This document shows positions 4,990-6,243 of a DNA stretch of 6,243 nt, in pieces. The stretch's first letter is position 1. The number at the start of each line of letters is the position of its first letter. The notes under the pieces were generated by a model. It was not told the DNA's origin. It did not search any database and saw only the letters and a program-made list of their open reading frames with translations. The position numbers and the translations under genes are program-made. Origin of the DNA: an uncultured Rhodospirillaceae bacterium (GTDB taxonomy: Bacteria > Pseudomonadota > Alphaproteobacteria > RF32 > CAG-239). The stretch spans positions 1 to 6,243 of the forward strand of contig OMQZ01000037.1 of NCBI GenBank assembly GCA_900313355.1, read 5' to 3'.

Positions 4990-5490
4990 TTACCCTTCAG
5001 ATTTATCAGAACTTAAATTCACATTAGACTTAGACATCGCCACAATCAAATCAAACAAATATTTCGCAATTTTTCGATTGTTAATTTTGTAATATGCCGA
5101 AACAAGCTCCAAGGTTTCTTTTCTTTTCATCGGATCAAAATCCATCTCCGGACCTTGTTGTTCGGATAAAGCCTCAACAACATTCTCCTTGCCGAGCATC
5201 ATCGGACTTTTTTCTCTAACCTCATCGCCCATATCCGCAAAGAAAAAATCCATCGAAACGCCCAAAACACGGCTGATATCCCAAAGTCTGCTTGCGCCAA
5301 CTCTGTTCAATCCTTTTTCATATTTTTGAATTTGTTGAAAAGTCAACCCCAACTTTTCAGCCATTTGCTGTTGACTCATTTTCAAAACTTTGCGACGCCA
5401 TTTAATCCTGTTCCCGACATGCACATCAACGGGATTCGGCTCTCCTTCCGCCAATCTTCCTCTGGAAGACTTTTCTTTTAATTCGTCCAT
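4990..5490 (-). CDS. XRE-family helix-turn-helix regulator (lnt-linked, PhrR-like)
   Basis: The 166-aa product is a cytoplasmic DNA-binding regulator with a Cro/CI-type helix-turn-helix at about 24-84. VDVHVGNRIKWRR opens the domain, MSQQQMAEKLG is the second helix and LTFQQIQKYEKGLNRVGASRL (49-69) covers the recognition helix. The C-terminal half (95-166) is variable, with a predicted helical stretch TLELVSAYYKI...IAKYLFDLIVAM. This architecture and position, between lnt and metK/trmB, are common in alphaproteobacteria. From memory, phrR next to the lnt homologue actA in Sinorhizobium, a low-pH-induced gene, is the best-known relative. ATG 5490 has AAGGA 8 nt upstream. A promoter and inverted repeat just upstream suggest autoregulation. 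The target genes are not known from the sequence. Confidence 0.9.
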   Translation of the reverse strand: MDELKEKSSRGRLAEGEPNPVDVHVGNRIKWRRKVLKMSQQQMAEKLGLTFQQIQKYEKGLNRVGASRLWDISRVLGVSMDFFFADMGDEVREKSPMMLGKENVVEALSEQQGPEMDFDPMKRKETLELVSAYYKINNRKIAKYLFDLIVAMSKSNVNLSSDKSEG

Positions 5491-5523
5491 AGTCCAAGTC
5501 CTTATTTTTCAATTATTAGTTTT

Positions 5524-5553
5524 AATATATGAAATATTATACTTTACTGTCAA
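5524..5553 (-). promoter_or_regulatory. Promoter of the XRE regulator-trmB unit
   Basis: On the minus strand a consensus TTGACA (5548-5553) is followed after 18 bp by TATATT (5524-5529, 5 of 6). It would start transcription about 25-30 nt before the regulator ATG, independently of lnt. The -35 is covered by the inverted repeat at 5549-5566. Confidence 0.6.
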
Positions 5554-5566
5554 TCATCTTATTGAC
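5549..5566. promoter_or_regulatory. Inverted repeat, likely operator of the XRE regulator
   Basis: GTCAAT and ATTGAC form perfect 6-bp arms separated by 6 bp. The repeat overlaps the -35 box of the regulator's promoter and the lnt stop codon. XRE-family dimers bind such dyads, so repression of its own promoter is the obvious inference. No binding data support this. Confidence 0.5.
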
Positions 5567-6243
5567 TTATCAAGCGCTTATTTTTTAATGCCAAAAGCAC
5601 TAACAAAATAAAACACATAACATATTGTATACCCTTTGAGCCGACACGACTGTATAAAGTGTCTTTCGTCATATTTTGAGGCAAATAAACATCTAAAGAC
5701 CCAACCTGATTAAGCCCGATTTTGCCCAAGACTTGACCCGACGGACCAATCACCGCGCTGATACCGTTATTTGCCGAACGCACAATCGTAATTCCTTCCT
5801 CAACAGCTCTCAACCGCGCGCTCAAAAAATGTTGATAAGGCCCGCTGCTGTTTCCGTACCAACCATCGTTGCTGACCAAAACAACAAATGAAGGTTTATT
5901 TTTTCGATTGACAATCTCATCCGGAAAAATAATTTCATAACAAATTAATGCCCCAAAATTCGGCAACCCCGGAACGCTTAATATTTTATATTTTTCGCCG
6001 ATCGAAAAATCCGCAATCTGATTTGCTATCGGACGAACCCAGCTTGGCAAATACTCTCTGAAAGGAATATATTCTCCGAAAGGAACCAAATGGCTTTTAT
6101 CATAAAATTCTAATGTTTCGCCTTTGTCATCAATGACCGACATTGAATTATAAAGCTTATCATTCGGCTCATCATAGCGCAAAACACCGGTCATCAAATA
6201 TCCGTTTTGAGGAACAGCTTTTGAAATCACTTTTTGCCAATAA
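5559..6243 (-). CDS. lnt: Apolipoprotein N-acyltransferase Lnt, C-terminal part (5' end outside window)
   Basis: Lnt is an inner-membrane enzyme that transfers an acyl chain from phospholipid to the N-terminal cysteine of lipoproteins, the last step of lipoprotein maturation. The window holds the last 227 full codons, and the reading frame runs off the right edge. This covers most of the periplasmic nitrilase-like domain. FYDKSHLVPFGEYIPF carries the catalytic lysine (visible residue 49) and GALICYEIIFPD carries the catalytic cysteine (visible residue 101). The catalytic glutamate, from the WPE region, must lie beyond the edge. NDGWYGNSSGPYQH and RSANNGISAVIGPSGQ are family blocks. A C-terminal membrane helix, YVMCFILLVLLAL, precedes the basic tail. 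The stop codon is part of the inverted repeat controlling the next gene. Confidence 0.96.
   Translation of the reverse strand, partial: YWQKVISKAVPQNGYLMTGVLRYDEPNDKLYNSMSVIDDKGETLEFYDKSHLVPFGEYIPFREYLPSWVRPIANQIADFSIGEKYKILSVPGLPNFGALICYEIIFPDEIVNRKNKPSFVVLVSNDGWYGNSSGPYQHFLSARLRAVEEGITIVRSANNGISAVIGPSGQVLGKIGLNQVGSLDVYLPQNMTKDTLYSRVGSKGIQYVMCFILLVLLALKNKRLISQ

Noticed and set aside
4326..5016. Frames opposite or out of phase with trmB
   Set aside because: TrmB motifs are complete on the minus strand; the others lack ribosome binding sites and recognisable sequence.

Overview
The window looks like chromosomal DNA from an AT-rich alphaproteobacterium. The evidence is the lineage-typical XRE regulator (N-terminal motif VDVHVGNRI, recognition-helix region LTFQQIQKYEKG) sitting directly between lnt and trmB, which is an alphaproteobacterial neighbourhood. 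Intergenic DNA is very AT-rich and genes are tightly packed. I see no transposase, integrase, CRISPR array or toxin-antitoxin pair. Most genes are housekeeping.

Left part (1-576, + strand). A terminator for an off-window gene is followed by tRNA-Ser(GGA) with an encoded CCA and a hairpin terminator. Next comes a GC-rich, potentially folded segment (about 293-433) with no convincing reading frame, closed by a second strong hairpin/U-tract terminator. This segment carries an exact 14-nt inverted copy of the tRNA T-arm. It is the best candidate here for something undescribed, a lineage-specific small RNA or a tRNA-derived remnant.

577-2049. A two-gene + strand operon encodes a 76-aa His/Ser/Cys-rich small protein of unknown function and an Hsp20-family small heat-shock protein. 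It converges on truA (minus strand), and the two stop codons overlap.

2050-4155. A minus-strand Gfo/Idh/MocA oxidoreductase has its own terminator, and the truA promoter appears to be built into that terminator. It is divergent from a + strand gene for a small exported protein of unknown function. The exported-protein gene overlaps tail-to-tail with a gene for a four-helix membrane protein, also unknown.

4258-6243 (minus strand, read right to left). The 3' part of lnt (apolipoprotein N-acyltransferase) is followed by an XRE regulator and then trmB (tRNA m7G46 methyltransferase). The regulator has a good sigma-70 promoter, and a perfect inverted repeat overlaps its -35 box and the lnt stop codon, which suggests an operator. 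The metK gene that commonly lies between the regulator and trmB in alphaproteobacteria is absent from this position.

The genes cover translation (tRNA-Ser, TruA, TrmB), envelope lipoprotein maturation (Lnt) and protein quality control (Hsp20). No single new multi-gene system is evident. The items most worth follow-up are the tRNA-linked structured segment, two leaders that could sequester their ribosome binding sites, and the two small orphan proteins.
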